Assembly (NCBI GenBank): GCA_020217265.1
Contig: JAIWOS010000179.1
Span: forward strand, 1 to 14,437
Direction: 5' to 3'
From: Thiobacillus sp.
Lineage (GTDB): Bacteria; Pseudomonadota; Gammaproteobacteria; Burkholderiales; Thiobacillaceae
Length of the DNA stretch: 14,437 bases
Position numbers and translations under genes: made by a program
Notes under the pieces: generated by a model
Seen by the model: the letters and a program-made list of their open reading frames with translations, nothing else
Told to the model about the DNA's origin: nothing
Database searches by the model: none
Shown: piece by piece, positions 7,921-14,437 of the stretch
Numbering within the stretch: position 1 is the first letter of the stretch
Layout: every line of letters begins with the position of its first letter

Positions 7921-8083
7921 GGCGGCGGGGCACCGGTGAGTGGACGATGGCTGCATCCTACTCCATCGATATGGCGACGTGTCCAGCGAAAAAATTGCAG
8001 CGACGGGGCCGGCCGAACCCGAAAAACTGCCGCGCTTTGTCAGTAGAATGGACCGCTTCCCCGCACGGTTCGACACACACAGG

Positions 8084-8479
8084 ATGAGGCTGCCCAAGGT
8101 CGTCGGGATGTGGCTGGTTTGCCTTGCGACGTCCGTCGCACAGGCCCAGACCAGCGCGCGCATCGTGTTGCAGGATTCGCCGCTGGCCGGCTTCCAGTAC
8201 CACGCGGGCAAGACCGTGTGGCCGCAGCTGCGCGTGGGCGATGTGCTCACGCTGACGCGCGAACCCGACAACCCCTTCGATCCGCGCGCGGTGCGGGTGG
8301 ACTGGCACGGCCAAAAACTTGGCTACGTGCCGCGCCGCGAGAATGCCGACGTGGCGCGTCTGCTCGACAACGGCCAGCCGCTCGCTGCGCGCATCTCGCG
8401 CCTGGCGGAAGGGCGCGATCCCTGGTCGCGCGTGCGCTTCGAAATCGTGTTGCCGGTGGCGAAGGAGGGCGGGCAATGA
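8084..8479 (+). CDS. Exported stand-alone HIRAN-domain protein
   Basis: A 131-aa protein with a predicted Sec signal peptide at residues 1-21 (MRLPKVVGMWLVCLATSVAQA, cut before QTSAR). The mature part is one HIRAN domain: SPLAGFQYHAGKTVWPQL, LRVGDVLTLTREPDNPFDPRAV (49-70), then VRVDWHGQKLGYVPRRENADVARLL. The EPDNPFDPRAVRV and GYVPRREN motifs are diagnostic. HIRAN domains usually recognise DNA 3' ends in helicase/ATPase proteins such as HLTF; in an exported protein that role would be unexpected. An in-frame ATG at 8048 would give a longer N-terminus (MDRFPARFDTHR) and bury the signal peptide, so 8084 is preferred, though no strong ribosome-binding site precedes either. The stop overlaps the next gene's start (ATGA). 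Confidence 0.8.
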   Translation: MRLPKVVGMWLVCLATSVAQAQTSARIVLQDSPLAGFQYHAGKTVWPQLRVGDVLTLTREPDNPFDPRAVRVDWHGQKLGYVPRRENADVARLLDNGQPLAARISRLAEGRDPWSRVRFEIVLPVAKEGGQ

Positions 8480-9570
8480 AGGCGTTGCTGGCGTGGCTGG
8501 TCCTGCTGGGCGCGTCGTTGATCGCCTCGGGATCGCCAGCGGCCGGGCTGCCGCTGGAAAAGCTCCGCCTGCCGCCCGGGTTTCAGGTCGAACTCTTCGC
8601 CCGCGTGCCCAACGCCCGGCAAATGGCGCTGGGCAAGTCGCATCTCTTCGTCGGCAGCCGGGCCGCAGGCAAGGTTTACGCCGTGCCGCTGGCGGGGCCG
8701 ACGAGGCCGGTGGTGGTGGCGGCGGGCCTGAACATGCCGGTGGGCGTGGCCGTGCGCGGTGGCGATCTCTACGTGTCGGCGGTGAGCCGCATCCTCCGGC
8801 TGCGCGACATCGAGGCGCGCATCGCGCGTCCGCCGCGCCCTGAAGTCGTCACCGCAGCGTACCCGGGGGATCTCCACCACGGCTGGAAATTCATCGCCTT
8901 CGGCCCCGACGGCCGGCTCTACGTACCGGTGGGCGCGCCCTGCAACATTTGCGAGCCCGACCCCGACCGCTATGCCACGATCACCGCGCTCGACCTGCGC
9001 ACGAAGCGGATCGAGGTCGTCGCGCGCGGCGTGCGCAACACGGTCGGCTTCGACTGGCAGCCCGGCACCCGCGAACTCTGGTTCACCGACAACGGCCGCG
9101 ACTGGATGGGCGACGACGCCCCGCCCGACGAGCTCAACCGCCTGACGCAGCCGGGGCAGCACTTCGGCTATCCCTATTGCCACGGCGGCACCCTCGCCGA
9201 CCCGGAATTCGGCGGCAAACGGCGCTGTGCCGAGTTCGTGCCGCCGGTGCAGAACCTGGGCGCGCACGTGGCGGCGCTCGGCATGCGTTTTTATGCCGGC
9301 ACGGCCTTTCCGCCGCGCTACCGGGGCGCGGTATTCATCGCCGAACACGGCTCGTGGAACCGCAGCAGCAAATCCGGCTACCGCGTCAGCGTGGTGCGGC
9401 TCGATGGCGGGCGGGCCATTGCCTACGAGCCCTTCGTCACCGGCTGGCTGGAAAACGAGTCCGCCTGGGGGCGCCCCGCCGACGTGCTGGTGCTGCCCGA
9501 CGGCAGCCTGTTGATCTCCGACGACCTTGCCGGTGCGATTTACCGCGTGCGTTACGGCGACAGCCGGTAA
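8476..9570 (+). CDS. Secreted PQQ-type sugar dehydrogenase (glucose/sorbosone dehydrogenase family)
   Basis: A 364-aa protein with a Sec signal peptide (about residues 1-23, ending SPAAG) and a beta-propeller of the soluble aldose/sorbosone dehydrogenase family. Family signatures are GDLHHGWKFIAFGPDGRLYVP (131-151), GAPCNICEPD (153-162), ARGVRNTVGFDW (183-194), WFTDNGRDWMGDDAPPDELN (202-221), FGYPYCHGG and AEHGSWNRS. H135 and R187/N188 correspond in position to the catalytic His and Arg-Asn of soluble glucose dehydrogenase (inferred). C156, C159, C235 and C251 may form disulfides in the periplasm. Cofactor and substrate cannot be told from sequence, and no pqq biosynthesis genes are present here. 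AAGGAGG lies eight bases before the ATG, which overlaps the HIRAN stop, so the two are translationally coupled. Confidence 0.88.
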   Translation: MKALLAWLVLLGASLIASGSPAAGLPLEKLRLPPGFQVELFARVPNARQMALGKSHLFVGSRAAGKVYAVPLAGPTRPVVVAAGLNMPVGVAVRGGDLYVSAVSRILRLRDIEARIARPPRPEVVTAAYPGDLHHGWKFIAFGPDGRLYVPVGAPCNICEPDPDRYATITALDLRTKRIEVVARGVRNTVGFDWQPGTRELWFTDNGRDWMGDDAPPDELNRLTQPGQHFGYPYCHGGTLADPEFGGKRRCAEFVPPVQNLGAHVAALGMRFYAGTAFPPRYRGAVFIAEHGSWNRSSKSGYRVSVVRLDGGRAIAYEPFVTGWLENESAWGRPADVLVLPDGSLLISDDLAGAIYRVRYGDSR

Positions 9571-9583
9571 AATCCCCGTTCTC

Positions 9584-10273
9584 ATGAAACTGCTCGTCCT
9601 CGATACCTCGACCGAATGGTGCTCGGCTGCGCTGTGGCTGGACGGCGCCGTGCGCGCGCGCCGCGAACTCGCGGAGCAGCGCCACAGTTCCCTGCTGCTG
9701 CCGATGGTCGACAGCCTGCTGAAGGAGGCCGGCCTGTCGCTGCGGAATCTCGACGGCATCGGCTACGGTGCCGGGCCGGGTTCGTTCACCGGCCTGCGGA
9801 TCGCCTGTGCGGTCACGCAGGGGCTGGCGCTGGGCGCCGGCCTGCCGGTGGCCGGCGTGTCCACGCTGGAATCGCTGGCGGCACAGACCGGCGCCGAACG
9901 CGTGCTGACCCTGCTCGACGCGCGCATGGCCGAGGTCTACTGGGCCGCTTACGAACGCGAGGGCGATGACTGGCGTGCGCTCATCGCGCCGCGGCTGGCG
10001 CTGCCAGAATCGGTGTTCGTGCCCGACGGCAGCGGCTGGGTGGGGGCGGGCAATGGGTTTGCCGTGGTGGGCGCAGACGTGCAAGCGGCGATGGCCGCGA
10101 AGCTCGCCCGCCTCGATCAGACCCTCATGCCGGACGCCGCCGCCATGGCGCCGCTGGCCGCACGCGCTTTCGCGCGCGGGGAGGGGAGCGATGCGGCCGA
10201 TGCCGCGCCGGTCTACCTGCGCGACAAGGTGGCGCTCACGGTGGAAGAGCGGCGTCTGAGGAAAACGGCGTGA
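9584..10273 (+). CDS. tsaB: tRNA t6A37 threonylcarbamoyltransferase subunit TsaB
   Basis: Scaffold protein of 229 aa that partners TsaD and TsaE in transferring threonylcarbamoyl to A37 of ANN-decoding tRNAs. The N-terminal MKLLVLDTSTEWCSAALW is the ASKHA-fold phosphate-1 region. HSSLLLPMVDSLL (34-46) and the signature GAGPGSFTGLRIA (62-74) define the TsaB family, and LDARMAEVYWAAY (111-123) follows. Length is close to E. coli TsaB (231 aa). It begins 13 bp after the sugar dehydrogenase stop without a strong ribosome-binding site. Its GTGA end overlaps rimI, the common tsaB-rimI pairing. Confidence 0.95.
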   Translation: MKLLVLDTSTEWCSAALWLDGAVRARRELAEQRHSSLLLPMVDSLLKEAGLSLRNLDGIGYGAGPGSFTGLRIACAVTQGLALGAGLPVAGVSTLESLAAQTGAERVLTLLDARMAEVYWAAYEREGDDWRALIAPRLALPESVFVPDGSGWVGAGNGFAVVGADVQAAMAAKLARLDQTLMPDAAAMAPLAARAFARGEGSDAADAAPVYLRDKVALTVEERRLRKTA

Positions 10274-10737
10274 GCGCGCTGTTCGAGGTGCGTCACCGCC
10301 TGCGGCCGATGGCCGAGGCGGACCTGGCGCGCATCCATCGCATCGAGCTGGCGAGCTACGACTATCCCTGGAGCCTGGGCAATTTCGCCGACTCGCTGCG
10401 TGCCGGCTACAGCATGTGGGTGCGCGAAGCCGAAGGCGAGGTGATCGGCTACTACGCGATGATGGCGGCGGCGGGCGAGGCGCACCTGCTCAATCTCACC
10501 ATCGCGCCGCTGTGGCGCCGTCACGGCCTGGGGCGCGACCTGCTCGAGCATTGCCTGGCCTGCGCGCGCGACCACCGGGCCGACAGCCTGTTTCTCGAGG
10601 TGCGCGCGTCGAACGCGGCCGCCATCGCGCTCTACCGCAGCAGCGGCTTCGTCGACCTCGCCGTTCGGCGTGCCTACTATCCTGCGCGCGATGGACGCGA
10701 GGACGCGCTCATCATGAAGAAAGACCTCGCATGCTGA
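10270..10737 (+). CDS. rimI: Ribosomal protein S18 N-alpha-acetyltransferase RimI
   Basis: GNAT-family acetyltransferase of 155 aa that acetylates the N-terminal alanine of ribosomal protein S18. The acetyl-CoA binding motif is RRHGLG at 83-88. [20 protein letters not shown] (108-127) carries the RimI catalytic-type residues E110 and Y122, and [12 protein letters not shown] is the beta-4 strand. [10 protein letters not shown] near residue 31 is also typical of RimI substrate binding. The start is GTG overlapping the tsaB stop (GTGA); the next methionine, residue 14, would remove the first strand. The stop overlaps the next gene by 7 bp. Gene order tsaB-rimI supports the name over other GNATs. 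Confidence 0.93.
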   Translation: MSALFEVRHRLRPMAEADLARIHRIELASYDYPWSLGNFADSLRAGYSMWVREAEGEVIGYYAMMAAAGEAHLLNLTIAPLWRRHGLGRDLLEHCLACARDHRADSLFLEVRASNAAAIALYRSSGFVDLAVRRAYYPARDGREDALIMKKDLAC

Positions 10738-11387
10738 GCCGCGACGACGTCTTCGAGGAGCTCGGCATCGGTCCGGTCTGGCGCCTGCGCGAAGCGGCTC
10801 CCGCCACCCCGCCCGCCACGCAGGATTCTTCGTTCGCCACCTGGGAACAGCTCGCCGACGCCGTCGCCCATTGCAGCCGCTGCAAGCTCGCCGCGACACG
10901 CACCCAGGGCGTGCTCGGCGTGGGCGACCGCACTGCCGACTGGCTGTTCATCGGCGAGGCGCCCGGCGCCGACGAAGACCGGGTCGGCGAACCTTTCGTC
11001 GGCCAGGCCGGCAGGCTGCTCGACGCGATGCTTGCCGCCATCGATCTCAAGCGCGGCCAAAACGTCTACATCGCCAACGTGCTGAAGTCGCGCCCACCCG
11101 GAAACCGCAATCCCGAACCCGACGAGGTCGCTGCCTGCCGGCCGTATCTCATGGCGCAGATCGACCTGATCCGGCCGAAACTCATCGTCGCGCTCGGGCG
11201 TTTTGCCGCGCAGAGCCTGCTGGACACAGACGAGGCCATCGGCCGCCTGCGCGGCCGTGTGCACCGCTTCCGGGACGTGCCGCTGGTGGTGACCTATCAC
11301 CCGGCGTATCTGCTGCGCAACCTGCCCGACAAGGCGCGTGCCTGGGAAGACCTGTGCCTGGCGCGGCGGACGATGCGGGAAGCATGA
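10731..11387 (+). CDS. Uracil-DNA glycosylase, family 4 (Fe-S type)
   Basis: DNA repair enzyme of 218 aa that removes uracil from DNA. Family-4 motifs are [20 protein letters not shown] (75-94) and TYHPAYLLR (188-196), with [13 protein letters not shown] between them. The 4Fe-4S cysteines expected in this family follow the pattern C-x2-C ... C-x15-C. Here C48, C51 and C136 are present, but the third position is S120 (codon TCG at 11088-11090). The cluster may use serine or another ligand, or be altered. The N-terminal [21 protein letters not shown] extension before the core resembles versions fused downstream of rimI in beta- and gammaproteobacteria. The start overlaps the rimI stop by 7 bp. 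It ends the operon and is followed by a strong terminator. Confidence 0.9.
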   Translation: MLSRDDVFEELGIGPVWRLREAAPATPPATQDSSFATWEQLADAVAHCSRCKLAATRTQGVLGVGDRTADWLFIGEAPGADEDRVGEPFVGQAGRLLDAMLAAIDLKRGQNVYIANVLKSRPPGNRNPEPDEVAACRPYLMAQIDLIRPKLIVALGRFAAQSLLDTDEAIGRLRGRVHRFRDVPLVVTYHPAYLLRNLPDKARAWEDLCLARRTMREA

Positions 11388-11398
11388 AATCTTTTCTT

Positions 11399-11488
11399 GT
11401 CCGCGAAGGACGCGAAGAATCGCGAAGCAAATCTGAAATGCCACATGACTTTACTTCGCGCTCCTTCGCGGATCGCTTTTTTGTTTTT
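11399..11488 (+). terminator. Long-stem intrinsic terminator after the tsaB-rimI-udg operon
   Basis: The left arm at 11400-11417 pairs with the right arm at 11454-11472, giving an 18-bp stem with one bulged C, around a 36-base loop. It is followed by TTTTTTGTTTTT at 11477-11488. The arms are built from CGCGAAG units: three direct copies on the left (11403, 11412, 11421) and complementary CTTCGCG/CCTTCGCG on the right. This composition recalls dispersed CGCGAAGGACGCGAAG-type intergenic repeats seen in some bacterial genomes (memory, not checked). It ends only 14 bp before the methyltransferase start codon. Confidence 0.8.
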
Positions 11489-11502
11489 GGAACTTTTGGT
11501 TG

Positions 11503-12558
11503 ATGAAACTTTTACATTCCGCCCTGCGCTTTCGCGTCAACTACTTTTCCGATCTGGGTCGCCATCAGGTCGTGGTGTGGATGCCGGGCGACACGCCACC
11601 GGTCGACGCACAGATGGACGTGGGGCCGAAGATCGAACACGAGGTGCCGGTCGAGGTGTTCCGCAGCGACATCGCGCCGCTGAAGCAGGGGCGTTTCTAT
11701 CCGTCGCAACTGCTGCACGCCGACGACGCGCCGGGGCCGATGTTCCGCGTGAAGCAGATCAACGGCGAACACTTCGTCGCCAATTTCAGCCATCCGCTGC
11801 AGGACCGCATTTTCAGCATCGACAGCGGGAAAAGCGACATTTCCACCGAGCCCGTCGGCCGGGTGACGCAACTCCTCGAATGGAGCGGCATGGAAACGCA
11901 GTATCAGACCCCGACCGATTTCGAATCGGCGGATGCCTATGCGCGCGAAGACGAAACCCCGGACGCCGCGTTCTACGCGCAGCCACGCAAGGTGACACAC
12001 GTGGATGCCGTGTGCGCGCGCCGTATCCAGGCGCTCTACCGCACCGTGCTACCCGAGAACGCGCGTGTGCTCGACCTGATGGCGGGCTGGCGCTCGCATC
12101 TTCCGGACACGGTGCAGTCCGCCGTCGGACTCGGCATGAATGCCGAGGAACTCGCCGACAACCCGCAGCTTGCGGAACGCGTCGTCCACGATCTCAACGC
12201 CGACCCCAGGCTGCCGTTTGTCGACGCCAGTTTCGACGCCGTGGTGTGTACCGTTTCCTTCGAATATCTGACGCAGCCGCGCGCGATCGTCGACGAGGTC
12301 CGCCGCGTGCTGAAACCGGGCGGCATGTTTGTCGTGACGCTGTCACACCGCTATTTTCCGCCCAAGGTCATCCGGCTGTGGACCCAGCTGCACCCGATGG
12401 AGCGCATGGCCTGGGTCGGCACGCTCATCAAGGGCGCAGGCTTCAAAAAGGTGGAGACCTACGTCGAGCGCGGCCTCAAGCGGCCGAAAGACGACCGCTA
12501 CGCCGACCGGCTGACGGAATCCGATCCCCTGTTTGCAACCTGGGGCGTGGCGCCCTGA
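11503..12558 (+). CDS. Class I SAM-dependent methyltransferase with SlyD/FKBP-like N-terminal region
   Basis: A 351-aa protein of two parts. Residues about 170-300 are a Rossmann methyltransferase of a family whose motif I reads VLDLMxxWxSHLP rather than the usual glycine-rich loop: here VLDLMAGWRSHLP at 189-201, then GLGMNAEELADNPQL, DLNADPRLPFVDASFDAV (230-247) and RRVLKPGGMFVVTLSHRYF (267-285). The substrate is unknown. Residues about 40-108 (HEVPVEVF, LKQGRFYP, PGPMFRVKQING, FVANFSHPL) follow the order and spacing of the SlyD/FKBP insert-in-flap and closing strands, including a NxSHPL version of the NHPLAG motif. That resemblance is my inference. The ATG at 11503 directly follows an in-frame TTG; no good ribosome-binding site is visible. 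It lies 14 bp after a terminator, with the phosphodiesterase gene 9 bp downstream. Confidence 0.82.
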   Translation: MKLLHSALRFRVNYFSDLGRHQVVVWMPGDTPPVDAQMDVGPKIEHEVPVEVFRSDIAPLKQGRFYPSQLLHADDAPGPMFRVKQINGEHFVANFSHPLQDRIFSIDSGKSDISTEPVGRVTQLLEWSGMETQYQTPTDFESADAYAREDETPDAAFYAQPRKVTHVDAVCARRIQALYRTVLPENARVLDLMAGWRSHLPDTVQSAVGLGMNAEELADNPQLAERVVHDLNADPRLPFVDASFDAVVCTVSFEYLTQPRAIVDEVRRVLKPGGMFVVTLSHRYFPPKVIRLWTQLHPMERMAWVGTLIKGAGFKKVETYVERGLKRPKDDRYADRLTESDPLFATWGVAP

Positions 12559-12567
12559 GCTGGCCGG

Positions 12568-13041
12568 GTGCGGATCGGCCTCATTTCCGACACGCACGGC
12601 CTGCTGCGGCCGGAAGCGCTCGCGGCGCTGGCGGGCTGCGACCACATCATCCATGCCGGCGACATCGGCTCCCGCTCGGGCAAGTCCAACGGGGTGCTGG
12701 AAGCGCTGGCCGCCCTGGCGCCGCTGACCGTGGTGCGGGGCAACAACGACCGCGCCGACTGGGCGCACGCCATTCCGTATACGGCCGATCTTGAATTCGC
12801 CGGGGTGCGCATCCACGTTCTGCACATTCTCGGCGAACTGGCCGTCGATCCGCGGGCGGCGGGCGTGCGGGTCGTGGTATCCGGGCATTCGCACAAGCCC
12901 TGCCTGGAAACCCGGGACGGCATCCTCTACGTCAATCCCGGCAGTGCCGGGCCGCGCCGTTTCAAACTGCCGGTGACGGTGGCGCGCCTGAACGTTGCGG
13001 CCGGTCGTGCAGCGGCGGAGCTGATCACGCTTTTGGAGTAA
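12568..13041 (+). CDS. YfcE/MJ0936-type metallophosphodiesterase
   Basis: Small calcineurin-like phosphodiesterase of 157 aa. Metal ligands are visible as D8 and H10 (SDTHG), D32 (HAGDIG), N60 with N59 and D61 (GNND), H86 and the GHSH motif at 106-109, ending with NPGSAGPRR (123-131), the family hallmark. Enzymes of this family hydrolyse phosphodiester bonds of small or artificial substrates; the natural substrate is usually unknown. The start is GTG at 12568, where MRIGLISDTHG begins exactly at the first beta strand and no other start fits. The 9-bp gap from the methyltransferase suggests cotranscription. Confidence 0.9.
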   Translation: MRIGLISDTHGLLRPEALAALAGCDHIIHAGDIGSRSGKSNGVLEALAALAPLTVVRGNNDRADWAHAIPYTADLEFAGVRIHVLHILGELAVDPRAAGVRVVVSGHSHKPCLETRDGILYVNPGSAGPRRFKLPVTVARLNVAAGRAAAELITLLE

Positions 13042-13071
13042 GGTTGGGGTTCAATTTTTGAGGAGCACATC

Positions 13072-13680
13072 ATGCTGAAATGGCTGTGGGTTTCGTTTCT
13101 GGCGCTGACCCTGTCGGGGTGCGGCTACAACACGCTTCAGTCCACCGACGAAGACATCAAGGCGAGCTGGGCCGAGGTGCTTAACCAGTACCAGCGACGC
13201 GCCGATCTCGTGCCCAACCTCGTCAACGTGGTGAAGGGCTACGCCGCGCACGAGAAGGACGTGTTCACCGCGGTGACCGAGGCGCGCGCGAAGGTCGGCG
13301 CGATCCAGGCGACGCCCGAGCTGGTCAACGACGAAGCCGCGTTCCAGAAGTTCGTCGCCGCGCAGGGCGAGCTCACCAGCGCGATCTCGCGCCTGCTGCT
13401 GGTGGCCGAGAACTACCCGCAACTCAAGGCCGACGGCCTGTTCCGCGACTTGCAGGCGCAGCTCGAGGGCACCGAGAACCGCATCACCGTGGCGCGCAAT
13501 CGCTACATCCAGGCGGTGAAGACCTACAACGTGACGGTGCGCTCCTTCCCCTCCAACCTTACCGCGATGCTGTTCGGCTACAAGGTGAAACCCAGCTTCA
13601 CGGTAGAGAACGAAAAGGCCATTTCCGTGCCGCCCAAGGTCGATTTCGGCAGCCCGGCCGCCCCTGCCCCCGCCAGATAA
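13072..13680 (+). CDS. lemA: LemA family lipoprotein
   Basis: A 202-aa LemA protein. The N-terminal hydrophobic segment ends in the lipobox LSGC with the acylated cysteine at C17, so it is probably lipid-anchored and facing the periplasm. The helical LemA core is clear: WAEVLNQYQRRADLVPNLVNVVKGY, AHEKDVFTAVTEARAKV, LTSAISRLLLVAENYPQLKA, TENRITVARNRYIQAVKTYN and SFPSNLTAMLFGY, each a family hallmark. Its role is not well defined. It commonly pairs with TPM-domain proteins, as here. AGGAG lies six bases ahead of the ATG, and the TPM gene follows after 11 bp. Confidence 0.95.
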   Translation: MLKWLWVSFLALTLSGCGYNTLQSTDEDIKASWAEVLNQYQRRADLVPNLVNVVKGYAAHEKDVFTAVTEARAKVGAIQATPELVNDEAAFQKFVAAQGELTSAISRLLLVAENYPQLKADGLFRDLQAQLEGTENRITVARNRYIQAVKTYNVTVRSFPSNLTAMLFGYKVKPSFTVENEKAISVPPKVDFGSPAAPAPAR

Positions 13681-13691
13681 GACCGACAGCG

Positions 13692-14437
13692 ATGCGGCTC
13701 TGGCGGACGCGGGCGGTGTTGGGCCTGTGGCTGGCGCTGTGTGCTGCGCTGGTCTGGGCGCAGGTCGCGGTGCCGGAGCTGACGCGGCGCGTCACCGACC
13801 TGACCGGCACGCTCACGGCGGCGCAGACCGATGCGCTGGAGGCGCGGCTGGCGCAGTTCGAGGCACAGAAGGGCAGCCAGATCGCGGTGCTGATCGTGCC
13901 GACCACGGCGCCCGAGGACATCGCGCAGTTCGGCATCCGCGTCGCCGACGCGTGGAAGATTGGCCGGCAGAAAATTGACGACGGCGTCATTCTCATCGTG
14001 GCGAAGCAGGACCGCGCCCTGCGCATCGAGGTCGGCTACGGGCTGGAAGGCGCGATTCCCGACGCGGTCGCCAAACGGGTGGTCGCCGAGACGATCGCGC
14101 CGCGTTTCAAGGCGGGCGATTTCTACGGCGGGATCGACGCTGGCGTGACGCAGCTGATGAAGCTGATCGAGGGCGAGGCGCTGCCGCCGCCCACCGATTC
14201 GCGCGCTCGCGAGCCGGACGAGGCGAGCTTCGTGCTGCTGGTGATGGGCGGGATCGTGGCCGGCGCCCTCCTGTCCGTATTCTTGGGCCGCCCGGCCGCT
14301 GCCGGCGTGGCGGCCGTGGGCAGCGGCGCGCTGGGCGCGCTACTGATCGGCTTGTCGCCGCTCCTGTTGTTGGTCGCGCTGTTCGTGTTCGCCGCTGTGG
14401 CCGGCGGCTTTCGCGGTGGCGGCTGGTCGAGCGGCGG
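13692..14437 (+). CDS. TPM-domain (YgcG-like) membrane protein, truncated by the window end
   Basis: Open frame of 248 codons running off the right edge. A signal peptide covers about residues 1-23, ending VWA. The TPM domain follows: VPELTRRVTDLTGTLTAAQ, then QIAVLIVPTTAPEDIAQFGIRVADAWKIG, DDGVILIVAKQDRALRIEVGYGLEGAIPD (about 97-125) and DFYGGIDAGVTQLMKLI. Two hydrophobic stretches at about 180-195 and 205-235 are membrane helices. The end FRGGGWSSGG is the beginning of the Gly/Ser-rich tail typical of this family. Plant and cyanobacterial TPM proteins act in photosystem II repair and show phosphatase activity; the bacterial role is unclear. It lies 11 bp after lemA, and a second TPM-domain gene often follows in such clusters but cannot be seen here. 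Confidence 0.92.
   Translation, partial: MRLWRTRAVLGLWLALCAALVWAQVAVPELTRRVTDLTGTLTAAQTDALEARLAQFEAQKGSQIAVLIVPTTAPEDIAQFGIRVADAWKIGRQKIDDGVILIVAKQDRALRIEVGYGLEGAIPDAVAKRVVAETIAPRFKAGDFYGGIDAGVTQLMKLIEGEALPPPTDSRAREPDEASFVLLVMGGIVAGALLSVFLGRPAAAGVAAVGSGALGALLIGLSPLLLLVALFVFAAVAGGFRGGGWSSG

Noticed and set aside
5753..7933. Apparent fusion of the DUF4197 frame with a long upstream extension (726 codons)
   Set aside because: The upstream part is an alternative frame of phoH. The DUF4197 ATG at 6502 has a signal peptide and a ribosome-binding site.
7955..7985. TGGACA-N19-TAGGAT on the minus strand as a phoH promoter
   Set aside because: Spacer of 19 bp and a -10 matching only four of six; a chance match is likely in this spacer.
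8044..8049. TAGAAT as a -10 box for the HIRAN gene
   Set aside because: Well placed about 35 bp before the start codon, but no acceptable -35 element 16-18 bp upstream; too weak to list as a promoter.
11397..11503. Possible CRISPR-like or mobile repeat from the three CGCGAAG units
   Set aside because: Units are only 7 bases, unevenly spaced and part of one hairpin; they are better explained by the terminator/intergenic repeat.

Overview
The window is high-GC chromosomal DNA of a Gram-negative proteobacterium, most likely a betaproteobacterium of the Thiobacillus/Nitrosomonadales/Rhodocyclales kind. This is inferred from gene order (rne divergent from rluC, followed by HAD phosphatase, Rieske protein and SppA; tsaB-rimI-udg; LemA-TPM), the codon bias, and the lipoprotein and signal-peptide types. 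I see no transposases, phage genes, CRISPR array, tRNA or rRNA. It reads as a core housekeeping region.

Layout. (1) 1-1638, minus: the N-terminal 546 codons of RNase E, running off the left edge. (2) 1639-2021: a divergent spacer of about 380 bp that includes the rne leader, with hairpins that may serve autoregulation. (3) 2022-5112, plus: a tightly overlapping five-gene operon of RluC pseudouridine synthase, HAD phosphatase, Rieske 2Fe-2S protein, SppA-type membrane peptidase and a 71-aa Rof-like Rho-binding protein. (4) 5186-7920, minus: PhoH-family PIN-ATPase, then a secreted DUF4197 protein, then a small secreted protein of unknown function. (5) 8084-9570, plus, divergent from phoH: an exported stand-alone HIRAN-domain protein overlapping a secreted PQQ-type sugar (sorbosone-like) dehydrogenase. 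(6) 9584-11387, plus: tsaB, rimI and family-4 uracil-DNA glycosylase, closed by a strong terminator with a long stem. (7) 11503-13041, plus: a class I methyltransferase whose N-terminal half looks SlyD/FKBP-like, then a YfcE/MJ0936-type phosphodiesterase. (8) 13072 to the end, plus: LemA lipoprotein and a TPM-domain membrane protein cut by the right edge.

How they fit together. Much of the window concerns RNA and translation: RNA decay and processing (RNase E, PhoH), 23S pseudouridylation (RluC), transcription termination control (Rof-like), tRNA t6A formation (TsaB) and ribosomal-protein acetylation (RimI). A second theme is the envelope: SppA, DUF4197, the HIRAN and sugar-dehydrogenase pair, and LemA/TPM. 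No obviously novel defence or mobile system is present. The most interesting points are the SlyD-like/methyltransferase fusion, the exported HIRAN protein coupled to a dehydrogenase, a serine at an expected Fe-S cysteine in the uracil-DNA glycosylase, and the Rho antiterminator homologue coupled to sppA.
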